From JAGXRK01 sp963804005 (GTDB lineage: Bacteria; Bacteroidota; Ignavibacteria; Ignavibacteriales; Ignavibacteriaceae): a DNA stretch of 64,000 nt. This document shows, piece by piece, positions 8,665 to 17,782 of the stretch (position 1 is its first letter; each line of letters opens with the position of its first letter). The position numbers and the translations under genes were made by a program. The notes below the pieces were generated by a model that was not told the DNA's origin, made no database searches, and worked only from the letters and a program-made list of their open reading frames with translations. The stretch lies in the NCBI GenBank assembly GCA_963804005.1, contig CAWDOP010000010.1:109033-173032 (forward strand), read 5' to 3'.

Positions 8665-9912
8665 ATGGCTGTTATTAGACCTTTTAAAGCACTAAGACCT
8701 ACGGAAGAAAAAGCTCAACTTGTTGCAAGTGTTCCATACGATGTTGTTAATCGTGAAGAAGCAAAAAAGTTTGCCAAAGGAAATCCATTAAGTTATCTAC
8801 ACATCACAAGATCAGAAATTGACTTGCCCGATGTTAAAGATGTTTATTCAAAAGATGTCTATCTAAAAGCAAAAGAAAATCTTGATAAGATAATTAAGCA
8901 AGCTCCTTTAAAGATTGATGAAAAACCTCATTTCTATCTTTATCGCTTGATAATGGATGGACGAGCACAAACGGGAATTTGTGCAACTTTTTCTGTTGAT
9001 GATTATAACAAAGATATAATTCTAAAACACGAAAAAACTCGTAAAGTAAAAGAAGATGACAGAACGAATCACATCGTTACTACCGAAGCACAAACAGGAA
9101 TTGTATTTTTAACTTATCGCGGTGTTAAAACAGTTAATGAGCTTGTAAATAAAACGATGAAAACATTTAAACCGTTATATGATTTTACTGCGCCGGACGG
9201 CATCCAGCACACAGTTTGGATTATGCCCGATGAATACAATGAAATGATCATAAATGAGTTTAAGAAAATTGAAAAACTTTACATTGCAGATGGACACCAC
9301 CGTGCAAAAAGTGCTTCTCGCGCTAAAGAAGAAAAGATGAAATCAAATTCGAATCATAAGGGAAACGAAGAGTATAATTATTTTATTGCCGTTCTCTTTC
9401 CCGAAGATCAGTTGAAGATTCTTCCTTACAATAGAGTTGTGTTTGATCTTAATGGATTAAGCAATGAAGATTTTCTAAACGCTGTAAGTGAAAAATTTGA
9501 AATAACTCAAACTACAGAGAAAGAACCAAAAGTTCAGAAGAACTTTTGTCTGTATCTAGATAAAAAATGGTATTTGCTTAAATCACGTGACTCTATTCTC
9601 GCAAGTTTATCGCTTGAAAAATCTGTTGGCGAAAAACTTGATGCAAGCATACTGGAAAATTTTTTACTCCGACCAATTTTGGGAATCGAAGATATCCGCA
9701 CAAGCAATAGAATAGATTTCATAGGAGGAATACGCGGAACAAAGGAACTTGAGAAACTTGTTGATTCAGGTAAAGCTGCAGTGGCATTTTCACTTTACCC
9801 TGTTAGTCTTAATGATCTTATAAACATCTCGGACGCTGGTGAAGTTATGCCGCCAAAATCAACATGGTTTGAACCAAAACTTAGAGATGGATTACTAACG
9901 CACTTAATTTAA
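8665..9912 (+). CDS. DUF1015 family protein next to serC
   Basis: A 415-residue protein with the DUF1015 hallmarks: N-terminal IRPFKALRP, HEKTRKVKEDDRT-type segment at 122-134 and IADGHHRAKSA at 207-217, the last resembling the active-site loop of ParB/sulfiredoxin-like folds. The function is not established. DUF1015 genes are often found next to serine-biosynthesis genes, and here serC follows after 32 bases on the same strand. That context suggests a role in phosphoserine/serine metabolism, but the sequence gives no direct reaction. The start has a GGAG-type ribosome site (CGGAGATTGA). Length is normal for the family. Confidence 0.9.
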   Translation: MAVIRPFKALRPTEEKAQLVASVPYDVVNREEAKKFAKGNPLSYLHITRSEIDLPDVKDVYSKDVYLKAKENLDKIIKQAPLKIDEKPHFYLYRLIMDGRAQTGICATFSVDDYNKDIILKHEKTRKVKEDDRTNHIVTTEAQTGIVFLTYRGVKTVNELVNKTMKTFKPLYDFTAPDGIQHTVWIMPDEYNEMIINEFKKIEKLYIADGHHRAKSASRAKEEKMKSNSNHKGNEEYNYFIAVLFPEDQLKILPYNRVVFDLNGLSNEDFLNAVSEKFEITQTTEKEPKVQKNFCLYLDKKWYLLKSRDSILASLSLEKSVGEKLDASILENFLLRPILGIEDIRTSNRIDFIGGIRGTKELEKLVDSGKAAVAFSLYPVSLNDLINISDAGEVMPPKSTWFEPKLRDGLLTHLI

Positions 9913-9944
9913 ATCGCGCAGAAAACATAGAAGGAAATATTATT

Positions 9945-11048
9945 ATGGAAAAACGTATATATAATTTTAGTGCTGGTCCGGCAGTTTTACCGGAAGAAGT
10001 ATTACTTGAAGCTCAAAAAGAATTATTTGCGCTCCCCGGAGTAGGAATGTCAGTTATGGAAATAAGCCATCGTTCCAAAACATTCGATGCAATTCTTCAG
10101 GAAGCAAAAGAAAACTTAAAGAAGCTTCTTGATATTCCCGATAATTATGCGATTCTCTTTCTTCAAGGAGGCGCCAGTTTACAATTTTCGATGGTTCCCC
10201 TAAACTTAATGCCACCGAAAAATAAAGCAGATTACATTTCAACGGGAAGCTGGTCTAAAAAAGCAATTAAAGAAGCAAAACGTGTTGGCTCGGTAAACAT
10301 TGCTGCCACAACCGAAGAATCCGAAGGCGATAAAAAATATTTTAAAAGAATTCCAAAACAAAGTGAGCTAAAACTTGATCCGGACGCTACTTATGTTCAC
10401 TTCACATCCAATAATACAATATTCGGGACACAGTTTCACACCGAACCGGAAGTTGGAACCGTTCCATTAGTATGCGACGCATCTTCGGATATTCTTTACA
10501 AAAAAATTGATGTGACGAAATATGGAATGCTCTATGCCGGGGCACAAAAAAATATTGGTCCTTCCGGCGTAACATTAATAATTATGAGAAAGGACTTGCT
10601 TGAAAGAAGTCAGGATTCTCTTCACACGATGTTAAACTATAAAACCCATGTTGATAATGATTCGATGTTTAATACTCCAAATACCTGGGGAATTTATATT
10701 ATCAATCTTGTTGGCAGATATTTATTGAAGAATGGTGGACTTGATAAAATGTATAAAATAAATAAAAAGAAAGCGCAATTGCTTTATGATTGTATTGATC
10801 AAAGCAATGGATATTATAAAGGTCACGCTGAAAAAGATTCACGTTCACTAATGAATGTTACATTTAATCTTACAACTCCGGACCTTGAGAAAAAGCTGAT
10901 TGACGAAGCCACTAAAGCAGGGTTTAATGGATTGAAGGGCCATCGTTCTGTTGGCGGATTACGAGCATCACTCTACAATGCATTTCCAACAAAAGGCGTT
11001 GAAGATCTTGTAGCTTTTATGAAGGACTTTCAGAAAAAGAACGGATAA
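9945..11048 (+). CDS. serC: Phosphoserine aminotransferase
   Basis: A class V PLP-dependent transaminase that makes 3-phosphoserine from 3-phosphohydroxypyruvate and glutamate; SerC also serves the DXP-dependent pyridoxal phosphate pathway. Seen: FSAGPAVLPEEVL at 8-20, substrate-binding SHRSK at 41-45, and the PLP lysine in GAQKNIGPSG (Lys202). The length of 367 residues is typical. It is paired with a DUF1015 gene upstream; serA and serB are not in the window. The nearby-genome loss of pdxB (stub at 41437) raises the question whether this SerC now serves only serine synthesis. Confidence 0.96.
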   Translation: MEKRIYNFSAGPAVLPEEVLLEAQKELFALPGVGMSVMEISHRSKTFDAILQEAKENLKKLLDIPDNYAILFLQGGASLQFSMVPLNLMPPKNKADYISTGSWSKKAIKEAKRVGSVNIAATTEESEGDKKYFKRIPKQSELKLDPDATYVHFTSNNTIFGTQFHTEPEVGTVPLVCDASSDILYKKIDVTKYGMLYAGAQKNIGPSGVTLIIMRKDLLERSQDSLHTMLNYKTHVDNDSMFNTPNTWGIYIINLVGRYLLKNGGLDKMYKINKKKAQLLYDCIDQSNGYYKGHAEKDSRSLMNVTFNLTTPDLEKKLIDEATKAGFNGLKGHRSVGGLRASLYNAFPTKGVEDLVAFMKDFQKKNG

Positions 11049-11068
11049 ATTATACGTATATAATTGCG

Positions 11069-11108
11069 ATCCCCGATTCACCTGTTTTTAAGCGGGTTTG
11101 TCGGGGAT
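11069..11108. terminator. GC-rich hairpin between convergent genes
   Basis: ATCCCCGA (11069-11076) pairs with TCGGGGAT (11101-11108) around a 24-base loop that contains a smaller CCTG/CGGG pairing. It sits between the serC stop and the stop of the convergent M23 gene. It lacks a flanking T-run, so termination is inferred from placement. Confidence 0.4.
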
Positions 11109-11131
11109 AAGCAATAAAACTGCTTTCTACT

Positions 11132-13390
11132 TTACCTCAGTAAAATCATTTTTCTTGTTTGGACAAAAGAACCGGCGTTTATCTGGTAGAAATAAATCCC
11201 ACTTGCAAATCCCGAAGGGACTCCTTTGGAGGTGCGACTGCCAACTGAGGATTGAAACTCAACCTCATAGTTTCCCGCAGGTTTTTCCTCATCTACAAGT
11301 GTCGCTACTAAATTTCCCAATACATCATAAACATTTAAAGTTACAAAGTGTCTACTGCCTAATGCATACTGAATACTGGTTGACGGGTTAAAAGGATTGG
11401 GATAATTCTGTTCTAATCTAAAAGTATAGTTGTTCCCCTCCTCATTTAAATTAACAGAAGAAATTCCGTTCTTAAAAGATACATCCATACTATCGAGAGA
11501 AGAATTTCCTTCTTCATCAAAAACCTCCACGTAAATTCTATATTCCGAATCATAATAATCTGAGGTGTTAAAAGAAAGACCTTTTTCGGAAATATCAATC
11601 AAGGAATCACCGTCGCTATTGGTTAGTATATGGTAAAAACCTCGAATCGGATCCATCCAGCTTGGTGATGGGAGAGTTGCATCTCTCTTATAAAGAACTG
11701 TGGCATACGGTTCGTAGTAATTCGAATTATACATTTCATATTTATGGTTGAGAATATGTGCAAGCTTTCTTTCAAGGATAATTTCATTGTTACTTATCCT
11801 TTTTATCCAGTAATATATTTCATAGCCAGGTTGTTGCCATTCGGAATCACCGGAAGCATCAATAATTTGTACTATAATATCTATCTGACCGTATAAGCTA
11901 TCGGGATTCATATAGTTGCTGGTTTCGTTAGTGCAAAATCCAAATAATGAACCTGGAAACACCTCAGCAATAATTGGTGAAATGGTATCATCAAGCGGAG
12001 TTAGGGCTAACATAGGATTAAAATTTATTCCCCATTCACCATCAGTATAAAGCCATACGATTCCTGAATCTTTAATCTCAACGAAATGAATATGGCCCCA
12101 CTCACTTGTCCATTCTACAATATCTCCAAGATAATCATGCTGCTGAACAGTATCTCCAACTTCCACCTGAATTGTTTCGGGAATAAGATGTGCATAAAGC
12201 CAACCGTCTGATACACCGGCATTTTGAGAGTCGCTAATCGCAACACGCCAATAAATATTTCCTCCAAGAGTGAGGACTAGCTTAACAATTCCGCTCTTTA
12301 CTGCATAAGTCGGTTCACCTATTGGCGTAATTAAATCCAGTCCCTGGTGAAGATATGAATAATCCGAGCTACCGCCCATGTGTTGCTCATAATGATTCCA
12401 TATCGTTCTCGTGCTGTCAAAGGGATAGTGTGGCCATGGTATTGGTTCAATGCTAGAGTTATCTTTCTTTTGAAGATTTGTCGTGGGAAAAATCGTTAAT
12501 TCTCTTTTTTCTCCTTCAATATTCTGAACTTTACTTCCGTTGCTTTCATATATACGTATTACTCCTTGCGATTCCTTCTGGTTTTTTTTATGGATTCCCG
12601 TTGCAATTTTTTCTCCTATGATTTTTAAATCCCTAAATGATAAATCACCCGTCAACTCATCGGAAAAAAGTAATTGGGGATTATTTAAAGAGAACGCCTT
12701 TATATTTCTTTTATCTGTAATAACCAGAACATCGTTTTCGCTTGAAAGTGCAATTCGTCTTGGGAACATGAAGTTCGAAATAAATTTATTTTTCAATAGT
12801 CCGTTTTGATATACCCTCACAAAATCTTCATCAGCTATAGCTATAAAGTTTCCTGTTTCGTCAAATGAAAAAGCAAGACCTTTTTCATATTCTTTAATAA
12901 ATATCTGTGGGAACTCTATTGTAATTATTTTTTCAGTTGTTCTTGTTGCATAAATGTTTCCACTTTCAGAAAATAAAAACCCATTAGCTCTTTTAAATGT
13001 TCCGGAAAAAAGATTTTGCCCATCCGGTGAATAAAAGTGTAATGACAGTTCACCAATAAAATGTTTTGAATGATCATAAAAAACAATTATGCCACTGTTA
13101 GATATTTCAAAATCTGATCCCGGAGTTTTTACCATTGTAAAGAGTAAATCATCGTCTCGATAAAATTTCAAGTTATAAAGATTTCTCTGCTCATCAGTAA
13201 CTTCACCAATTTCAAATGTGGATTTGAAGATTTGATTGGGGGAAAATCTTTCCCCCGACTGCCTGTTCATTATGTTCTTAAATGTTCCATTTATCGACAC
13301 TTTCAGATTATTTATTTCGTCGCCGGGATTCTCTTGTCCAAACAACTGAGAACACAAAAACATTATTAAAAAAAAGCTGAGATTCTTCAT
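11132..13390 (-). CDS. Secreted M23 metallopeptidase-domain protein with T9SS sorting tail
   Basis: A 752-residue exported protein. A signal peptide (1-18) is followed by a WD/beta-propeller-like region (about 95-300), then an M23/LytM domain (about 325-445) with zinc ligands HQGLD (His348, Asp352) and HIH (His435), and an upstream WLYAH (His401). A beta-rich region follows, and residues about 660-752 form a type IX secretion sorting domain (NYPNPFNPST, then YDVLGN...GNY...SGIY-YQ...KKM-like ending with basic R). The domain predicts passage across the outer membrane and surface attachment or release. M23 enzymes cut peptidoglycan cross-links; an extracellular one could attack other bacteria or only bind. 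Clearest lineage marker in the window. Confidence 0.9.
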   Translation of the reverse strand: MKNLSFFLIMFLCSQLFGQENPGDEINNLKVSINGTFKNIMNRQSGERFSPNQIFKSTFEIGEVTDEQRNLYNLKFYRDDDLLFTMVKTPGSDFEISNSGIIVFYDHSKHFIGELSLHFYSPDGQNLFSGTFKRANGFLFSESGNIYATRTTEKIITIEFPQIFIKEYEKGLAFSFDETGNFIAIADEDFVRVYQNGLLKNKFISNFMFPRRIALSSENDVLVITDKRNIKAFSLNNPQLLFSDELTGDLSFRDLKIIGEKIATGIHKKNQKESQGVIRIYESNGSKVQNIEGEKRELTIFPTTNLQKKDNSSIEPIPWPHYPFDSTRTIWNHYEQHMGGSSDYSYLHQGLDLITPIGEPTYAVKSGIVKLVLTLGGNIYWRVAISDSQNAGVSDGWLYAHLIPETIQVEVGDTVQQHDYLGDIVEWTSEWGHIHFVEIKDSGIVWLYTDGEWGINFNPMLALTPLDDTISPIIAEVFPGSLFGFCTNETSNYMNPDSLYGQIDIIVQIIDASGDSEWQQPGYEIYYWIKRISNNEIILERKLAHILNHKYEMYNSNYYEPYATVLYKRDATLPSPSWMDPIRGFYHILTNSDGDSLIDISEKGLSFNTSDYYDSEYRIYVEVFDEEGNSSLDSMDVSFKNGISSVNLNEEGNNYTFRLEQNYPNPFNPSTSIQYALGSRHFVTLNVYDVLGNLVATLVDEEKPAGNYEVEFQSSVGSRTSKGVPSGFASGIYFYQINAGSFVQTRKMILLR

Positions 13391-13555
13391 AATATATTTG
13401 TCCTGCTAAATATTATTCTTAACATAACTTTACTTAATAAATAATGCAAGGTTGCGAACAATATTCTTTGTGATTTTACAAAGATTAATAATGAACACAG
13501 ATTTTCTTAAATTTGCGGGTTAATTTTTAATGATAAATTTGTTACGAGATTTCTA

Positions 13556-14755
13556 TTGGATACAAAAAGTGATGTTTTTGCTGAAAAATACGGCGAAGAT
13601 GTTCAGATTATTGAGTTAGCTGATAAACAATTTATTATTGTTGGAACGGCACACATCTCCCGTCAATCTGCTGATCTTGTAAAAAAAATAATTGAAGAAG
13701 AACGTCCTGATATCGTATGTGTTGAACTTGATGAAAAAAGGTTTAAAGCTTTATCAGAAAAAAACAGATGGGAAAATCTTGATCTAAAAACCATCATTAG
13801 AGAAAAACAACTAAGCACCTTGATAATTAATCTTGTTCTTGCATCATATCAAAAAAAGCTTGGTGAAAAACTTGGAGTAACTCCGGGTACAGAACTTCTA
13901 GAAGCAACTAAGACTGCCGCCGAATTTAATATTCCAATTGAACTTTGCGATCGTGAAGTAAGAATAACTCTTCGTCGGGCCTGGCGTTCCATGAGTTTTT
14001 GGCAAAAAATAAAATTCATGACCGGTGGATTAGCCGGATTGTTTGAAGATCAGGAAATCACTGAAGAGAAGTTAGCTGAGCTTAGAAGCAAAGATGTTCT
14101 TTCCGAAATGATGGGAGAACTCGGTAAAGTAATGCCCGTTCTTAAACAAGTTCTTATTGATGAGCGCGATATTTACATTGCCGAGAAAATGAAACTTGCA
14201 AAAGGGAAAAAAATTGTATCGGTAGTCGGTGCCGGACACGTGAATGGAATAATAAATTATCTGAAAGAAGATCAATCTTTTAATCTTGAAGAAATAGAAA
14301 AAATTCCTCCAGCTTCCCCGGTTCTTAAAATCATTGGCTGGGGAATTCCAATAATTATTGTTGGCTCCATTTTCTACATTGGTTTAAACAAAGGATTGAC
14401 AGAAGCCGGTGATAATGCATTATTCTGGTTTTTAGCAAATGGAATTCCAAGTGCGCTGGGTGCTATTATTGCTGTTGCTCATCCTTTTACGATTTTAATT
14501 TCATTCTTTGCCGCACCATTTACCAGCCTAACTCCTGTTATTGGAGCAGGATACGTTGCAGCATTTATACAAGCTTACTTTCAACCGCCTCTAGTTAAAG
14601 AATTTCAAACGGTAACGACTGATTTTAATAAACTATCTCAGTGGTGGAAGAACAAATTATTAAAAGTATTTTTAGTATTTATACTTACAAGTCTAGGGAG
14701 CGTTGTTGGAACGTATGTTGGCTTCTTTGAAATAGTCTCCAATGTTTTTAATTGA
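13556..14755 (+). CDS. TraB/PrgY-family membrane protein
   Basis: A 399-residue protein with the TraB domain at about 20-245: GTAHIS at 30-35, VELDEKRF at 56-63 and a late VVGAGHVNGI. This fold is shared with the enterococcal pheromone-shutdown protein and with EreA/ChaN-like hydrolases. The C-terminal 150 residues hold about four transmembrane helices. Its biochemical role is uncertain; a metallopeptidase activity has been proposed for the family. The start is TTG: no in-frame ATG lies upstream, and an ATG at 13530 is out of frame. It is convergent with the DUF5916 gene and stands alone. Confidence 0.85.
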   Translation: MDTKSDVFAEKYGEDVQIIELADKQFIIVGTAHISRQSADLVKKIIEEERPDIVCVELDEKRFKALSEKNRWENLDLKTIIREKQLSTLIINLVLASYQKKLGEKLGVTPGTELLEATKTAAEFNIPIELCDREVRITLRRAWRSMSFWQKIKFMTGGLAGLFEDQEITEEKLAELRSKDVLSEMMGELGKVMPVLKQVLIDERDIYIAEKMKLAKGKKIVSVVGAGHVNGIINYLKEDQSFNLEEIEKIPPASPVLKIIGWGIPIIIVGSIFYIGLNKGLTEAGDNALFWFLANGIPSALGAIIAVAHPFTILISFFAAPFTSLTPVIGAGYVAAFIQAYFQPPLVKEFQTVTTDFNKLSQWWKNKLLKVFLVFILTSLGSVVGTYVGFFEIVSNVFN

Positions 14756-14797
14756 AAATTTTGTTTTTTTACTTTGATCTTTTTTCTTTTATCCTGG

Positions 14798-16981
14798 CTA
14801 AAAGTAATAAAGATACTTCACTTTAAACACTCCTGCCCTATCCGTTACATGCATTCTGTTTGGAAGAATATTATTATTAATATCATACTCATCACTGCGA
14901 TCTCTAAACTCATTGTAGGCAAAGTATATCCAGCTTTTTGGTAAAAAATTCCAGGAAAATAAAAATCCGACAATAACTCTTTCCATTTTGTCGGAAGACC
15001 GAACAAAAACATTATCAACGTACATCCTGATATTAAGATCATTAATTGGAGTTAGAGAAAAATAAGGACGAGCATTAAAAGTAATGTCTTCAATTTCACG
15101 ATCGGGATCAAATTCAATAAACATATCGTAACTTGTTCCTATCTGAAATTCATCAATCACCCGCCAGCTTCCCTGCAAGCCGAGCCAAGAATAGTAAGCA
15201 AGATAATCTCTTGAAAAATTATACGTCTTTGTATAACCGCCGTAGAGATTGCCATTCCATTTGGGGGAAATGTTATACCATGAACTTAAAGAGATCTCAT
15301 AAGATGTGTACTGGACTCCTTCGTCTTTGCTTTTTGTTAATATGAGGTTTGTTTCATATCCCCAGTTATCTCTTAGCTGCATATTAAAACCAAACAACCA
15401 GCCGTAATCAGTAAAAAGATCAGCATCCTCATAATAAATTATCGGACCGGTGTACATCAGTATTTGTCTTATATAACCTTCATCATAATACCAGATAGGT
15501 CCATTGATAGAAACAAATTCAAATGTACCTGTCCATGGAACAAAACCGACTTGTTGAACATCAAAATTTTTCCCGACTGCACGGGTTCGTGCGTAAGAAA
15601 GCCATTTATCTGTTGATAAAGTTAACCCGGCTGAACCGGCAAAATCTCCTTCTGAATTTTCAATTGATCTGGCAAACTGGTATGCAAGCTGCCAATTAGA
15701 TTCTCTGAATGCACCGTCAATATCAATTACACCGTAAGTATTATCCTGTGTTTGTTTTCCGACGAATAGTACACCGACCGAGGAATTATCAAAAATTTGT
15801 TTTTTAACCCTTGCAGAACCGAAAATCGCTCTGTCCTCTGTTTGCAAACTATCATCCTCATCCAGATAATCAACTTTTCCTGTGAGAGCAAGAAAACCTC
15901 CGTATTCCCATTCATTAATTCTGCCGAAAGCTTTAGTTCCCAAAACAAGAGGGACTTCCTGCCCATCTGGCAGCAACTTTCCGATTCTTCTGGAATAAAA
16001 GAGTTCGAGCGGCCTATAAAAGCCGGTGTTACTTTGTCTTCCAGAAGGCATAAAGATTTCATTACCTTCAGTAAAGAACGGTCTTCTTTCGCTAAAGTAA
16101 GATTCATACCGACTTATATTGAACGAAAACGGATCGGCTTCAATTTGTGCAAAATCCGGATTTGCAGTAAGCTGATAAGTTAATTGCTGTGAAGGATTGA
16201 AAAAAATATCAAGCCCGGCTTCAGGATCAAAATCATATTTGTTATCTCCGATATATTTTATTTTTGATAAAGCGACAGGATATATTTCAAGATTAAGTCC
16301 CGTTACTGTTGGATTGAAATCTTTAAAGATAAGTTTACCAAATTTAGAAATTCTTTGACCTTCGCTTTGCTCATACCTACACCAGTATTGGTCTTCTTGA
16401 GCTACAGGAATCCATCTGTCAAAATCCAGTCCCCATTCTGTTAAACTCTTATCATACTTAATTGATTTATAGGGAATTTTCATTTCAACAACATAGCCCC
16501 AGTCATATACTTTAGAGCCGGCAAACCAAATTCCATCCCAACTGTAATCTCTGTTTCTTGCATCATCAAGTAGGCGGCAATCCATTCTGACACATCCGGC
16601 AGAAACAGCAAATTTATATGCTGATTGTTTATCGCCAAATGTATCAATCATAAATGATACAACATCGCCCCCAAACTGATCCAATACACCCGTTGTTGTT
16701 TGAATATTTGTTTTATGATCATAACTAATTATCAGGCAGTATAGAGCATCTTCGGTGGTGAGAACTTTTGCAGTTGTCTGTTGCGATACTGGTTGGTCAT
16801 AGTACGGAGAAAGCTGAAAGAAATCATTTGTTGAATCTGCTTCATTCCATATATCATCTATTGTCCCATCAACATTTATTTCAATATCAACTTTTTTTAG
16901 ATAAAGAACTTTGCCCTGATTTGGATTTTCAGATGCAAAAATTAACTGGACCATTAAAAGAAAAAGTAAATATAGTTTCAT
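14798..16981 (-). CDS. CBM9-like plus DUF5916 outer-membrane protein
   Basis: A 727-residue exported protein with a signal peptide (1-16). Residues about 28-210 form a carbohydrate-binding family 9-like sandwich (DGTIDDIWNEAD near 39-50, typical of this domain), and residues about 230-727 form the DUF5916 beta-barrel, with repeated aromatic beta-strands and the conserved YFSERRPFFTEG near 303-314. It probably resides in the outer membrane. Function is unknown; neighbours give no clue. Length matches other members. Confidence 0.88.
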   Translation of the reverse strand: MKLYLLFLLMVQLIFASENPNQGKVLYLKKVDIEINVDGTIDDIWNEADSTNDFFQLSPYYDQPVSQQTTAKVLTTEDALYCLIISYDHKTNIQTTTGVLDQFGGDVVSFMIDTFGDKQSAYKFAVSAGCVRMDCRLLDDARNRDYSWDGIWFAGSKVYDWGYVVEMKIPYKSIKYDKSLTEWGLDFDRWIPVAQEDQYWCRYEQSEGQRISKFGKLIFKDFNPTVTGLNLEIYPVALSKIKYIGDNKYDFDPEAGLDIFFNPSQQLTYQLTANPDFAQIEADPFSFNISRYESYFSERRPFFTEGNEIFMPSGRQSNTGFYRPLELFYSRRIGKLLPDGQEVPLVLGTKAFGRINEWEYGGFLALTGKVDYLDEDDSLQTEDRAIFGSARVKKQIFDNSSVGVLFVGKQTQDNTYGVIDIDGAFRESNWQLAYQFARSIENSEGDFAGSAGLTLSTDKWLSYARTRAVGKNFDVQQVGFVPWTGTFEFVSINGPIWYYDEGYIRQILMYTGPIIYYEDADLFTDYGWLFGFNMQLRDNWGYETNLILTKSKDEGVQYTSYEISLSSWYNISPKWNGNLYGGYTKTYNFSRDYLAYYSWLGLQGSWRVIDEFQIGTSYDMFIEFDPDREIEDITFNARPYFSLTPINDLNIRMYVDNVFVRSSDKMERVIVGFLFSWNFLPKSWIYFAYNEFRDRSDEYDINNNILPNRMHVTDRAGVFKVKYLYYF

Positions 16982-17159
16982 TACTAAATTTCCTTAAAAT
17001 TTCTGTCATAAAAATAAATAGTGAACGCGAGAGAAAATCATATTTTAGGATGAGCGGTTATGGTAACGGTTAAATTGTAATGTGTTGCTTTTGAATCATT
17101 CCCCAACCAGGGATGTTCATCAAATATCAGTAGAGGTTTATAGATGAATAGTTCAGATA

Positions 17160-17187
17160 ATAAAAAAGCGCTCACAAAGGAGCGCTT
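17160..17187 (-). terminator. Rho-independent terminator of the RRM gene
   Basis: AAGCGCTC (17166-17173) pairs with GAGCGCTT (17180-17187) over a 6-base loop. Read on the minus strand the stem is followed by TTTTTTATT. It begins 23 bases after the RRM stop codon. Confidence 0.88.
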
Positions 17188-17210
17188 AAAGAACAGGTCA
17201 CTAAAAACTC

Positions 17211-17462
17211 TTACTTTTTAGGCTTTGCTTCGCTAACGATGATGTTGCGGCCTTTGAGATCAGAACCATTTAATGCCTGGATGGCTGCAGTCGCTTCAGA
17301 TTCATTTTCAAATTCAACGAATCCGAATCCTCTGGATCTGCGGGTTTCCTTATCGGTCACAACATTAGCGGAAAGAACATTTCCATGCGGAGCAAAAGCT
17401 GCCTGAAGTTCTTCGTCGCTTAAAGACCAAGGAAGACTACCAACGAAAAGTTTAGTACTCAC
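17211..17462 (-). CDS. Single-RRM RNA-binding protein
   Basis: An 83-residue protein made of one RNA-recognition motif: RNP2 LFVGSL at 5-10 and RNP1 RGFGFVEF at about 44-51, the two RNA-contacting strands. Bacterial proteins of this size (Rbp family of cyanobacteria and Bacteroidota) bind single-stranded RNA and are often cold- or stress-induced. Start is GTG with an AAAGG ribosome site about 9 bases upstream. It has its own strong terminator and a 320-base upstream gap, so it is a single-gene unit. Confidence 0.93.
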   Translation of the reverse strand: MSTKLFVGSLPWSLSDEELQAAFAPHGNVLSANVVTDKETRRSRGFGFVEFENESEATAAIQALNGSDLKGRNIIVSEAKPKK

Positions 17463-17782
17463 AAAACGAACCTTTAATTAATTGAACAAAAATGCGTCTT
17501 TCAACGCGCAGAAAGATAGAAATATTAATTTTAGAAACAAATAATTTTTCTAAAATTTTATGTTATTTTAAGCTGAAAAGCCCTTTTTTCATCTACATTT
17601 GAGAGATTTGGAAGAGTTTTTACAATAATTTCCGGTGAAAAAGTGAAATCTTATCGAAATGAAGAATAGTTTGATTAGATGAGTTATTGCAGAATTACAA
17701 GCTGAAATGATGAAAAATTAATAATTTTAATCTGTGCTGAAACGAATTATAATTTAAAATTTTAGTTTCAGGCTATATATGT
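17463..17782. other. Intergenic stretch upstream of RRM gene
   Basis: A 320-base very AT-rich gap between the RRM start and the radA stop. It must hold the RRM promoter and perhaps a long 5' leader, as seen in cold-regulated genes. I see no terminator, repeat or remnant here that I can defend. Confidence 0.45.

Noticed and set aside
15797..16183. A 128-codon plus-strand frame across the DUF5916 gene
   Set aside because: Antisense shadow of a well-supported outer-membrane gene, with no family resemblance of its own.
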